From a virus, in IMG/VR virus record IMGVR_UViG_3300032315_001187, positions 1 through 61,125 of that record: DNA of 61,125 nucleotides; one strand, written 5' to 3'. Made by a program: the position numbers and the translations under genes. Positions 14,277 through 20,700 of the stretch are shown here, one piece after another (positions within the stretch are counted from its first letter, which is position 1; each line of letters begins with the position of its first letter). The notes below the pieces were generated by a model. That model made no database searches and had not been told where the DNA came from. It worked only from the letters and a program-made list of their open reading frames with translations.

Positions 14277-14777
14277 TTGACTACTAGGCGAGTGAAGCAC
14301 TGGAGAGGCATACCCCCGTGGCAAAGGCTATGGGGCAGTATTACAGAGGCACCAATCGATCTTTGCTGGGAATGGAAGGCAACTTCAAGGCTTAAGTCTG
14401 GTTACGGATGTCTCTCCATGAATGGCAAATCATGCTTGGCGCATCGAGCTGCTTACGAATGGGTTTTTGGCCAAATCCCTAAGGGAATGCTTGTTCGTCA
14501 CAAATGCGACAATCCCTCATGTTGCAATCCATTTCATTTGGAACTTGGCACGGATAAGGATAATTACAATGACATGATTGAAAGAGGCAGGCGTGTTTTT
14601 AACGGAGCAAAAGGAGAGCGTAATTGCAAAGCAAAACTATCTGAAGAGCAAGTGAAGAAGATTCGTGCAATGTACGAAGCTGGCGGAGAATCTACAAATA
14701 CTTTGGCGCGCAAATTTGATGTGACCCAGGCATTGATTAGCCAGATTGTTCTGCGCAAGATCTGGAGACACGTTTGA
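14277..14777 (+). CDS. HNH homing endonuclease
   Basis: 166 residues, apparently from TTG 14277, since no ATG or GTG lies nearer. The HNH core is complete: CWEWKA, AHRAAYEWVFG, LVRHKCDNPSCCNPFHLELGT, then DNYNDM. A C-terminal helix-turn-helix (LARKFDVTQALISQIV) would add DNA specificity. This is the common architecture of phage homing endonucleases. The gene is AT-richer than its surroundings and sits between two cassette-driven genes, which suggests insertion. Confidence 0.85.
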   Translation: MTTRRVKHWRGIPPWQRLWGSITEAPIDLCWEWKATSRLKSGYGCLSMNGKSCLAHRAAYEWVFGQIPKGMLVRHKCDNPSCCNPFHLELGTDKDNYNDMIERGRRVFNGAKGERNCKAKLSEEQVKKIRAMYEAGGESTNTLARKFDVTQALISQIVLRKIWRHV

Positions 14778-14790
14778 CCAGACCAAGCCT

Positions 14791-14841
14791 TTGTAAACAA
14801 TTGTTACAACGGGGCCTCCAGGCCCCTTTTGGCTGTATTGT
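14791..14841 (+). promoter_or_regulatory. repeated promoter cassette, copy 4, with terminator hairpin
   Basis: TTGTAAACAATTGTTACA (14791-14808), hairpin GGGGCC-TCCA-GGCCCC with a TTTT tail (14811-14830), and TATTGT at 14836-14841, again 28 bp from TTAC. The hairpin can end transcription of the HNH gene while the -10 box restarts it. Leader GAGGCGCGAGC and CACCACC follow. Confidence 0.6.
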
Positions 14842-14881
14842 TCTCTCACGAGGCGCGAGCTTCACCACCCCGGTTACAACC

Positions 14882-15241
14882 ATGGCCATCATTAACCACA
14901 CTGTTGAGCAGATCGCTCCAAACCTCGATTCCTACACCAAGTTCGAGGGGCTAGAGCGCCTTGATTTCAAAGTGGTGCTGCCTGACTTTGCCGAGCCCTT
15001 CCCCGCGAACGTGCGCAACGGCTATCCCCAGCATCTGCTCCGCACGCTTGAAATGCACGGTCTGCTGCACGTGTGCCACCGTTGGTATATCAATGGGCCA
15101 GTGAGGGGCGAGTGGACTATTTCCACTATGGTGGGACCCATCACTGTTCCCGGTGGCACTCGCATTATCTCCGAAGAAGTGCCCTCCACCATGAAGGCCA
15201 TTAAAAAGCCAGCCTCTCTTGGTAAGCGCATCTGGGACTAA
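14882..15241 (+). CDS. 119-aa hypothetical protein
   Basis: Mixed alpha/beta protein (MAIINHTVEQIAPNLDSY..., then GEWTISTMVGPITVPGGTRII). It has no recognised family, membrane segment or Cys motif. It is translated from cassette copy 4 and followed by a terminator hairpin. Confidence 0.6.
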   Translation: MAIINHTVEQIAPNLDSYTKFEGLERLDFKVVLPDFAEPFPANVRNGYPQHLLRTLEMHGLLHVCHRWYINGPVRGEWTISTMVGPITVPGGTRIISEEVPSTMKAIKKPASLGKRIWD

Positions 15242-15256
15242 TCATAAAATATTACA

Positions 15257-15280
15257 AAGGGGCCATAAGGCCCCTCTTAT
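15257..15280 (+). terminator. terminator hairpin
   Basis: Stem GGGGCC (15259-15264) with GGCCCC (15269-15274), loop ATAA, followed by TCTTATTCC. It lies between the 119-aa gene and the 63-aa gene. Confidence 0.65.
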
Positions 15281-15292
15281 TCCTTCCAAACC

Positions 15293-15484
15293 ATGATTCT
15301 TGTTGATTTCTTTTCCCATCGTTCCTGTTTAGGCACAGAACTTATTGAAGGATGGTATTGGTATGAAGACGATGGGGAAGAAAGTGGTGGGCCTTTTGAT
15401 GATGAAGAAGATGCTACTTTTGCTGCGCAATTAGGAGAAAAATCTAGGCCGCATGAAGATTTTACTTTTCCTTTCAAACGATGA
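15293..15484 (+). CDS. 63-aa acidic protein
   Basis: Very acidic in its centre (YEDDGEESGGPFDDEEDATF) with a hydrophobic start and a basic end. Such charge patterns occur in DNA-mimic inhibitors, but this is speculation from composition. Its stop codon abuts the first 22-bp repeat of the control region. Confidence 0.5.
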   Translation: MILVDFFSHRSCLGTELIEGWYWYEDDGEESGGPFDDEEDATFAAQLGEKSRPHEDFTFPFKR

Positions 15485-15572
15485 AGGGACTTGCTCAAAG
15501 GCGGTAAGGACTTGCCAGAAAGCGGTAAGGGACTTGCTGGGAAACGGTATGGGGACTTGCTGAAAGACGGTA
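15485..15572. repeat. four tandem 22-bp direct repeats
   Basis: Copies at 15485-15506, 15507-15527, 15528-15549 and 15551-15572. All keep GGACTTGC near the left and CGGTA at the right end; the middle varies. The 21-22-bp period is about two helical turns, so a bound protein would sit on one face of the DNA. Confidence 0.9.
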
Positions 15573-15575
15573 TAG

Positions 15576-15587
15576 AGCGCTAGCGCT
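15576..15587. repeat. 12-bp perfect palindrome
   Basis: AGCGCTAGCGCT, followed by a short GCC/GCT-rich stretch. It separates the 22-bp direct repeats from the AGTAC palindromes. Confidence 0.8.
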
Positions 15588-15613
15588 AAAGGCCGCCGCC
15601 GCCCGCTGCTGCT

Positions 15614-15659
15614 AGTACGCTTGTACCATAGTACACACATACTATAGTACGTTTGTACT
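15614..15659. repeat. three AGTAC-N4-GTACT palindromes, exact 16-bp period
   Basis: Copies at 15614-15627, 15630-15643 and 15646-15659. Two have AGTAC-N4-GTAC; the middle one is a looser version. Their centres are exactly 16 bp apart. Confidence 0.85.
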
Positions 15660-15661
15660 AT

Positions 15662-15854
15662 ATAAGCAAAACTTATCATTCCGGGCTGAATCATAAGCTC
15701 AGCTTATACTATAAGCCCAGCTTATCAATCGGGCCTCAATCATAAGCCTGGCTTATTATATAAGCCCAGCTTATCTTTCACGAGCAAACCATAGTCCCTG
15801 CTTATTTTATAAGCTCAGTTTATGGTTTGAGAATAAACCATAAGCTGCGCTAAT
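15662..15854. repeat. eight palindromic 15-bp iterons in a 49-bp higher-order repeat
   Basis: Consensus ATAAGC-NNN-GCTTAT. Copies start at 15662, 15693, 15711, 15742, 15760, 15791, 15809 and 15840. Centre-to-centre distances alternate exactly 31, 18, 31, 18, 31, 18, 31 bp. Outer copies are slightly degenerate; copy 6 is ATAGTC-CCT-GCTTAT. Spacers alternate between 3 and 16 bp. No gene crosses the array. The form is that of an iteron origin or a centromere-like site. Confidence 0.95.
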
Positions 15855-15916
15855 TATAAAGAATTGTTAAGATTTTAGGGTTGGGCCGTGTTAACGGGCC
15901 CACCGTGGGCACAATG
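15854..15916 (+). promoter_or_regulatory. promoter-like element of the GC-rich block, copy A
   Basis: TTATAAAGAATTGTTAAG (15854-15871) overlaps the end of the last iteron. About 40 bp later, past a GGGCCG...CGGGCCC hairpin, comes ACAATG/CACAAT at 15910-15916. The same layout recurs at 16576 and 18413. Confidence 0.45.
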
Positions 15917-15987
15917 GGCGAGACAACGGGCAGGCCGGATGCGCCGCCCTTGTCAAGTCCTTCTCTGTCCCCTCGCTACTTCTCCCA

Positions 15988-16575
15988 ATGCTCGCTTCTC
16001 TCCATGCCCTGCAGGGCCTCGAGGCCCTCGCTCTCACCGCCGCCCGTATCTGGGCCGCCGCTGGTGAACTGCTAACCGCCGGAGCGATCCTATGGGCCCT
16101 GGATGCCCTCGCCCGATCAATCCGCCTCGCCTATTCAATGGGCCGCACCATGGGCCGCCTTCTCTGGCCCGTCCTCCATGCTCTCGCGGCTGGTGGCCGG
16201 TGGTTCGCCGCCCACATCGACTGGGCAGAGGTGGCCGCCGTGGTGGTTGACTGCTTAAAGGCCCTGGCTGTGCTCTGCTGGCTGGTGGCTGTTGAGGGCC
16301 GCCGCCTCCTTATCTCCGCCTCCGCCGATATGGGCCGCCGTTACTCCGCCGCCCTCGCTCCTTCTCTGCCGGTGGTGGTGGCCTCCGCTCCCTCCGCTCC
16401 CTCCGCTCTGCCCGTTGCCCCTCTGCTGGTGGTGGTGGATCCCTCTCCCCATCCTCTCGCCGTGGTGGCCGCTTCGCTTGAGGCCCTCACTTGTAAGGAA
16501 CTCCGGGCCCTTACCGGCACCCGCCGGAAACTACCCAAGGCCTCGCTGGTGGCCCTCGCCCTCGCCCTCGCTTAA
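15988..16575 (+). CDS. 195-aa membrane protein with SAP-like C-terminus
   Basis: Ala/Leu-rich, with about three hydrophobic segments in residues 1-110, then a Pro/Ala/Val-rich linker (residues 125-160). A final LTCKELRALTGTRRKLPKASLVALAL helix pair resembles the SAP/HeH-type DNA-binding motif. A membrane anchor joined to a DNA-binding tip could tether DNA to the membrane next to the iteron array, but this is inference. Codon use is extreme (GCC, CTC, CGC) like the rest of this block. Confidence 0.55.
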   Translation: MLASLHALQGLEALALTAARIWAAAGELLTAGAILWALDALARSIRLAYSMGRTMGRLLWPVLHALAAGGRWFAAHIDWAEVAAVVVDCLKALAVLCWLVAVEGRRLLISASADMGRRYSAALAPSLPVVVASAPSAPSALPVAPLLVVVDPSPHPLAVVAASLEALTCKELRALTGTRRKLPKASLVALALALA

Positions 16576-16688
16576 TTGTAAAGAATTGTAACGATGGGGG
16601 CCGCCCGTGCTGGTGGCCTCCCTCGCCCGTGCCATGCTCTCCATGCCGGAGCGATCCGGCCCAACCGTCAACCACCGCACCGCTCTTC
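16576..16688 (+). promoter_or_regulatory. promoter/leader of the Gp88-like gene, copy B
   Basis: TTGTAAAGAATTGTAACG (16576-16593), 40 bp with a GGGGGCC/GGCCTCCC hairpin, then CATGCT. The leader contains the tetraloop hairpin CCGGA-GCGA-TCCGG about 30 bp before the ATG at 16689. The hairpin recurs in the leader at 18484-18499. Confidence 0.45.
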
Positions 16689-17816
16689 ATGGCCTCCGCC
16701 CTCGCCTCCGCTCCCTCCGCCCTCTCCTCTGCTGATCGTGCCGCCTTTAGGGCCGCTGATGCCCCTGCTAAGGCCCACCTCGCCCGGTTCGGCCTGACGC
16801 TTGAGGGCCTGCTAACCGTGGGGGCCTCCAATGCGAAACTAGCCAAGGGGGCCGCTCAGGCCCGCGCCGTGATTCTGCACCACTTACCGGCCCGCTCCCT
16901 CTCCCAGGCGGTCTATGGTGCCGCCGCCGGCCCTACTGCCCCGCGCTCTCGCATTGATGGTTTGGAGGCCCTCGCCCTCCGGAATGAAATAGGCGGGCTA
17001 GTGGGCTCCCATGATGGGTGCCCGTGGAAGTCGGCAGGCTGTGAAAACGGCTGCCTCGCATGGGCTGGGCACGGTGGCATCAGTAGCACCGTGGCATCCT
17101 GCAGGGCCCGCCGGACCATGGCTTTCATCTACAACCCCGGCGGCTACGCTGTGGCTGTGCTGTGGGCGATTGCCCGCGAATACAAAAAGGCACAAGCCCA
17201 GAGCCTCCCTCTTGCGGTTCGCCTCCGGGGAACGGATGATCTCCCTTGGCACGAGCTCCGATTCACTCTCTACGCTGACGAGGCCCGCGCCATGGCCCAC
17301 CGTTACGGGCTGCCCGTGGTGCCGGGCCTGGGAACCACCATCCCCGAGGCCCTCGCTTTGGTGCCTGGTTTGGAACAATACGAATATTCCAAGGCTCCCC
17401 TAGAGGGCCCCTACGGTCTCAGAGCGCAACGGGCCGCCGGAGTTGATACCACCGCCTCCCTTGCTGCTGATCGCCCTCAAGGCCTCGCCCGTAGCCTTGA
17501 GGCCGTGGCTGCAGGGTTCCGCCTCGCCGTTCCCGCAGGGTTCCCCAAGGGTTCCGCCCTTCCCTCCGCTCTCCTTCTCCGGGCCGATAGCGTCTCGCCC
17601 GTGGTTCGCCTCGCCTGCCTTGATGGTGACGTGACGGATCACCGCTGGGCCGATCCCCAAGGGCCGCAGGGCCTGGTTTGGGATGGCGTGGCTGTGATCC
17701 TGCGGACTAAGCGCTCCGCTGGTGCTGGGGCCGCCTCCAAGGCTTTCAGCCTCTCGCCCGTGGTGGGAGAGTGGCAGGCCCTCGCTGGTGGTGGCCTCGC
17801 CCAGTGGGAGGCCTGA
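16689..17816 (+). CDS. Gp88-like phage protein
   Basis: 375 residues. The core matches the phage Gp88-type family by eye: a Cys cluster GCPWKSAGCENGCLAWAGHGG, a basic helix (CRARRTMAFIYNP), LAVRLRGTDDLPWHE and a late YEYSKAPLEG. Members occur in many phages and mobile elements; their biochemical role is unknown. The Cys residues suggest a metal site. The start at 16689 gives SD-poor but consistent spacing after the leader hairpin. The codons are dominated by CTC, GCC and CGC. Confidence 0.65.
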   Translation: MASALASAPSALSSADRAAFRAADAPAKAHLARFGLTLEGLLTVGASNAKLAKGAAQARAVILHHLPARSLSQAVYGAAAGPTAPRSRIDGLEALALRNEIGGLVGSHDGCPWKSAGCENGCLAWAGHGGISSTVASCRARRTMAFIYNPGGYAVAVLWAIAREYKKAQAQSLPLAVRLRGTDDLPWHELRFTLYADEARAMAHRYGLPVVPGLGTTIPEALALVPGLEQYEYSKAPLEGPYGLRAQRAAGVDTTASLAADRPQGLARSLEAVAAGFRLAVPAGFPKGSALPSALLLRADSVSPVVRLACLDGDVTDHRWADPQGPQGLVWDGVAVILRTKRSAGAGAASKAFSLSPVVGEWQALAGGGLAQWEA

Positions 17817-17819
17817 GCA

Positions 17820-18059
17820 GTGGGGCCCTCTCGCTTCCATGGCACCCGCCGCATTGTTCGCCTCGCCCTTCTCCGCCCTCCCTCCCATGCTCCGCTGGTG
17901 GGGGCCGCCCGTTATAAGGTCTGGCCCTCCCGCCCCGTGGGCCATCGTGATTCTCGCTCCCTTCTCCTCCGCCTCCCTGGTGGCCGCCTTCTCCGCCTTC
18001 TCTATCGGACTGCCACAACCACGGCCCAGCAGATCCGCCGCCTGGGTCTGGTGGACTGA
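17820..18059 (+). CDS. 79-aa very basic protein (uncertain frame)
   Basis: GTG start 4 bp after the upstream stop. Arg-rich protein with a C-terminal TARTATTAQ-like helix ending RRLGLVD (YRTATTTAQQIRRLGLVD). Other frames are also open here because the block is GC-rich, so the frame is chosen for gene-like spacing and the plausible end. Function unknown. Confidence 0.4.
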   Translation: MGPSRFHGTRRIVRLALLRPPSHAPLVGAARYKVWPSRPVGHRDSRSLLLRLPGGRLLRLLYRTATTTAQQIRRLGLVD

Positions 18060-18113
18060 TCGCCTCTCCCAGGGCCCCTCTCCCTCTCCCTCTCCCCTCC
18101 GCTCTCCCTCTCC

Positions 18114-18416
18114 ATGACCTCCCTCTCGGTTCCCTTCTCTCCCCTCGCCTCCCGTGGTTCCGCCCTGCGATCAGTGGGCCTGTCCCCTCACCTTCCGCCG
18201 CCCTCGCCCTACCGCCTACACTCCGCCGCCTCCGCCCATCGCCTCGCCTCTCCCGTGGCTGATCTGCTCGCCCAACGGTGGGCCTCCGTTGTGATCCGCC
18301 TGGGCCCCGATGCGTTCAACGACTGGGCAGATCGGGCCCTCCCTGAGCTGGTGGCCACTGGTGGGGCCTTCGCTACTCTCCGCTGGCTACTAGCAGAGGG
18401 GCCAGCCGATTATTAA
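18114..18416 (+). CDS. 100-aa hypothetical protein
   Basis: Low-complexity Ser/Pro-rich first half, then a folded-looking end (RWASVVIRLGPDAFNDWADRALPELVATGGAFATLRWLL). Start ATG 18114. The second half has an ordered amphipathic pattern that supports translation in this frame. No family recognised. Confidence 0.5.
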   Translation: MTSLSVPFSPLASRGSALRSVGLSPHLPPPSPYRLHSAASAHRLASPVADLLAQRWASVVIRLGPDAFNDWADRALPELVATGGAFATLRWLLAEGPADY

Positions 18417-18519
18417 GAAAAGTAACAATGGGGGCGGCTGGTGGTTGACCGCCTCGCCCTGGGGCCCATAATGGTTGCAAGCCCGGAGCGATCCGGGCCG
18501 CCCTCCGCTACTGTCTCCC
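18413..18519 (+). promoter_or_regulatory. promoter/leader, copy C
   Basis: A degenerate motif TTAAGAAAAGTAACA ends 40 bp before CATAAT, with a GGGGGCGG/CCGCC hairpin between them. The leader holds CCCGGA-GCGA-TCCGGG at 18484-18499, the same tetraloop hairpin as copy B. The gene starts at GTG 18520. Confidence 0.5.
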
Positions 18520-18699
18520 GTGATTGCCTACAACACCCCGACCAAGACTTGGATTGTTACCGCCCCTAACGGCTTTGGCCTAATGGAGCAGATCGGGCAC
18601 GATCACCCCACCGAGAGGGCCGCTCTCGCCGCCCTCGCCCGCCTCCGCCGCCCTCAAGCTGGACGCATTGAGACCGTCACCCGCACTTACAGGGCCTGA
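18520..18699 (+). CDS. 59-aa hypothetical protein
   Basis: From GTG 18520: VIAYNTPTKTWIVTAPNG, a strand-turn-strand, then PTERAALAALARLR and IETVTRTYRA. It reads like a compact alpha/beta protein with a common 'repeat a helix between two strands' plan. Upstream codons of the frame lie on the leader hairpin and are not included. A GGGCCCC/GGGGCCC hairpin follows at 18706-18725. Confidence 0.55.
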   Translation: MIAYNTPTKTWIVTAPNGFGLMEQIGHDHPTERAALAALARLRRPQAGRIETVTRTYRA

Positions 18700-18761
18700 T
18701 CGCCCAGGGCCCCCATCGGGGCCCTCTCCTTCTCCTTACAATCCCCTCCGCTCTGCTCTCC

Positions 18762-18929
18762 ATGCTCTCCCTCTTTATCCGCCGCCCTTGTTTCGTGGCT
18801 GGTGGCCTCGCTGCCGCCGCTCTCCTCTCCCTCGGTGCCGCCCTCCATGCTCAAGATCGGGCCCTTCTCAAGGCCTGCCTGGCAGGGCCGGAGCCCGCAG
18901 CCTGCCATCTCCGCCTCTATGGGCGGTGA
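18762..18929 (+). CDS. 55-aa membrane protein with a Cys pair
   Basis: N-terminal basic MLSLFIRRP, a membrane helix (FVAGGLAAAALLSLGAAL), then a tail with C-x8-C (CLAGPEPAAC) and LRLYG. The plan and the C-x8-C spacing match the gene at 12654. A GGGCCC hairpin follows the stop codon. Confidence 0.5.
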   Translation: MLSLFIRRPCFVAGGLAAAALLSLGAALHAQDRALLKACLAGPEPAACHLRLYGR

Positions 18930-19044
18930 TGGCCCTAGGGCCCCCCATGGGCCCTCTCCTCTCCTCTGCAGTCACTAGGCCTTAGGGCCGCCCGCCAACA
19001 CCGTCACAGCTCCGCCTAGGGGCCGTAGGCTGTCTTCGTTATTC

Positions 19045-19072
19045 AAGGCCTCCCGTAGTGGGGGCCTTTCTT
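19045..19072 (+). terminator. terminator closing the GC-rich block
   Basis: Stem AAGGCCTCC (19045-19053) with GGGGGCCTT (19060-19068), then TTCTTTATGC. The region between 18930 and 19184 holds only this and the facing minus-strand terminator. The CCTTTCTTTATGC end of this one is repeated in inverted orientation in the other. Confidence 0.8.
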
Positions 19073-19141
19073 TATGCTTGGCAAGGGGGATAATCTTTAA
19101 ACCCGACCCCTGCGGTAGGGAATAAATAGCGCCTAACAGTA

Positions 19142-19173
19142 GGCATAAAGAAAGGGGCCCCGATTAGGGCCCC
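19142..19173 (-). terminator. terminator of the minus-strand gene at 19185
   Basis: Stem GGGGCCC (19154-19160) with GGGCCCC (19167-19173), loop CGATTA. Reading leftward on the minus strand it is followed by TTTCTTTATGCC. Confidence 0.8.
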
Positions 19174-19184
19174 ATTGTTGTTAG

Positions 19185-19325
19185 TTACTCGTCGTCTAGT
19201 TTGGTTAATTTATTGAGTAGAATGTCGCATCGTTTGAGTGTGTCTTGAATGTCGCGGTTGAGTTCATCATCCCGCTGTTTCAATTCATCTAACATAGCGG
19301 CAAACGTGTCAGCTATAACGCCCAT
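19185..19325 (-). CDS. 46-aa coiled-coil protein
   Basis: MGVIADTFAAMLDELKQRDDEL..., a single charged amphipathic helix. The frame is open to a GTG at 19373, but a good promoter has its -10 box at 19377-19382, so transcripts would start inside the longer version. ATG 19325 is therefore the better start. A terminator follows. It stands alone as a monocistronic minus-strand gene; function unknown. Confidence 0.55.
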   Translation of the reverse strand: MGVIADTFAAMLDELKQRDDELNRDIQDTLKRCDILLNKLTKLDDE

Positions 19326-19376
19326 AGTGATTGTGGGGTAGTTTGAATAACGAACTGGTCGCCCAGTCCGCACCCC

Positions 19377-19404
19377 ATTTTACACTAACTGCGCACAGTG
19401 TCAA
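19377..19404 (-). promoter_or_regulatory. sigma70-type minus-strand promoter
   Basis: On the minus strand: TTGACA (19404-19399), 16-bp spacer, TAAAAT (19382-19377). GTTAACTTAAC repeats lie just upstream and could be operator half-sites. Confidence 0.65.
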
Positions 19405-19470
19405 GTTAACTTAACAACACTTAACATAAGATATCCTGATCGTTCCCATAAGCAATCCTTATCTGATCGT

Positions 19471-19512
19471 GATCCGTATCCGTATGGAGCAGTAACCCGG
19501 ATCCGTATCCGC
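19471..19512. repeat. GATCCGTATCCG direct repeats
   Basis: GATCCGTATCCG at 19471-19482 and again at 19500-19511, 29 bp apart, in a stretch (19405-19684) without genes. The rest of that stretch shows AATTG and GTTAA short repeats only. Confidence 0.6.
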
Positions 19513-19684
19513 ATCCAGAGGGGCCTATCCCCCAAAAAATGCGACACCATTTTTCATCCGGTTTTTACCCTTTTTTCTCGCACGTCCGTATATTTACCAA
19601 CGTGTTCGTAATTGTCACCAATTGCGCGTAAAGCTAGTCGCGGCTGCGCGAACGGTCGAGCATGGACGATGGGAAGTGAGCGCA

Positions 19685-20200
19685 TTAAAACTCTAATGAT
19701 CTAACAATTGCTTCGCCCACTGCTTTTGTTACAAGCTTTAGTTCCTCGTGCGTGGCATTATTTTTAATTGTATTTGCTTTATAACTAATAATCCATACAT
19801 TGCCTTTAATGTAACCTTTCGTGGGATCTATGCGATCCAATGAGGGGCTGTTAGCAATCACGCCCTTTCCCTGCAAAGTTGACCACTCAAGAGGAATTCC
19901 CAATACTGGACAACGCGCGACTATAAGGGAGCGCACGTATTCCCCGTCAATATTAAATTCCAAGTGTTTTCTTTTTGCTCTATTTCTAGCGTCGCTTACC
20001 ATCGCACTCGTCTGAATTCTTACTGGATTTGCTTTGACGTATTTATTTTTTCTCTTGTGTTCACATTCTTTACAATAAGACCGAAGACCATCTTTCGCCC
20101 GTGAGCGCTTATAAAAAGCTGTCAATGGCAACTCTTCGCCACATTTTCGGCATCGCTTAGTCAGTACAACGTCTCTTAGAGAAGCAGTAATGTCAGGCAT
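19685..20200 (-). CDS. HNH-type endonuclease
   Basis: 171 residues: an N-terminal zinc ribbon (CRKCGEELPLTAFYKR then CKECEHKRK) and a C-terminal nuclease core with CPVLGIPLEWS, SPSLDRIDPTKGYIKGNVWIISYKANTIKNNAT. This is the arrangement of phage HNH-like endonucleases whose core is SxDRIdPxkGYxxGNv. It stands alone on the minus strand and is AT-rich, as expected of an invading selfish gene. Confidence 0.8.
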   Translation of the reverse strand: MPDITASLRDVVLTKRCRKCGEELPLTAFYKRSRAKDGLRSYCKECEHKRKNKYVKANPVRIQTSAMVSDARNRAKRKHLEFNIDGEYVRSLIVARCPVLGIPLEWSTLQGKGVIANSPSLDRIDPTKGYIKGNVWIISYKANTIKNNATHEELKLVTKAVGEAIVRSLEF

Positions 20201-20700
20201 GAACAGCTATAAGTTGCGCCAATCATATCAGGAATCCTGATAAATGGCAAATATCGAGATTCTCAATAATCGCCTGTTTTTCCCATTGCCTCTTGGGGCT
20301 CATCGAGCAGGTAGCTCCCCAAGAGCGTCATAGCTTGAGCCCTTTCTTCCTTCTTTTTTCTCTTTTTTCTTCCTGGCCGTGTGCGAGCACAGTTTCAGCG
20401 GCTTCAGGCTCTCGCGGGAATAATTGAAAAGGAGATGGAGGGGAGGGAGCCTAGTGATCGTAGTCGCTTGAGGCTCTTCTCGAAGGCTCCCTTGGCGGAG
20501 GTGCTAAAGGAAGAAGGAGAAGAGCCGCTGGGGAAGGATCGCCTTGGGGGCTCCCGCTCGTAGCGGCTCATGGAGCTAAACGTTACGAGCGTGTGCATCG
20601 CCTTTCCCTATCATAAAGTTTATTGCGAGGGAGTGTTTTACTCCCGACAGCGGAGAGGTGCTAGTATTTGCAGTGTTTCAACAATTTCAGGGAGTAGTTC
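20201..20700. other. 500-bp region without a convincing gene, several inverted repeats
   Basis: Two weak open frames (20381-20563 plus, 20404-20598 minus) overlap antisense and have no family. Inverted repeats: CTTGGGG...CCCCAAG (about 20292-20325), GAGCCGCT...AGCGGCTC (about 20522-20571) and GGGAGT-GTTTT-ACTCCC (about 20629-20645). A structured transcript or leader of the GIY-YIG gene is possible. Confidence 0.4.

Noticed and set aside
12266-14808. NtcA binding sites
   Set aside because: The core is GTA-N9-TAC, one base longer than the NtcA consensus GTA-N8-TAC, and its distance to the -10 box does not match classical NtcA activation.
15431-15694. 87-codon minus-strand frame through the 22-bp repeats
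   Set aside because: It reads across tandem repeats and the end of the acidic gene; the peptide simply repeats the DNA repeat.
15485-15860. CRISPR array
   Set aside because: Repeats are 15-22 bp, partly contiguous, and spacers are 3 or 16 bp and non-unique; no cas genes are present.
17722-18117. 131-codon alternative frame in the GC-rich block
   Set aside because: Pro/Ser/Trp-rich peptide overlapping the Gp88-like gene end; the frame at 17820 has better spacing and end.
20381-20598. Two antisense frames of about 60 codons (plus and minus)
   Set aside because: They overlap each other, sit on inverted repeats, and neither has a recognisable pattern or good start.
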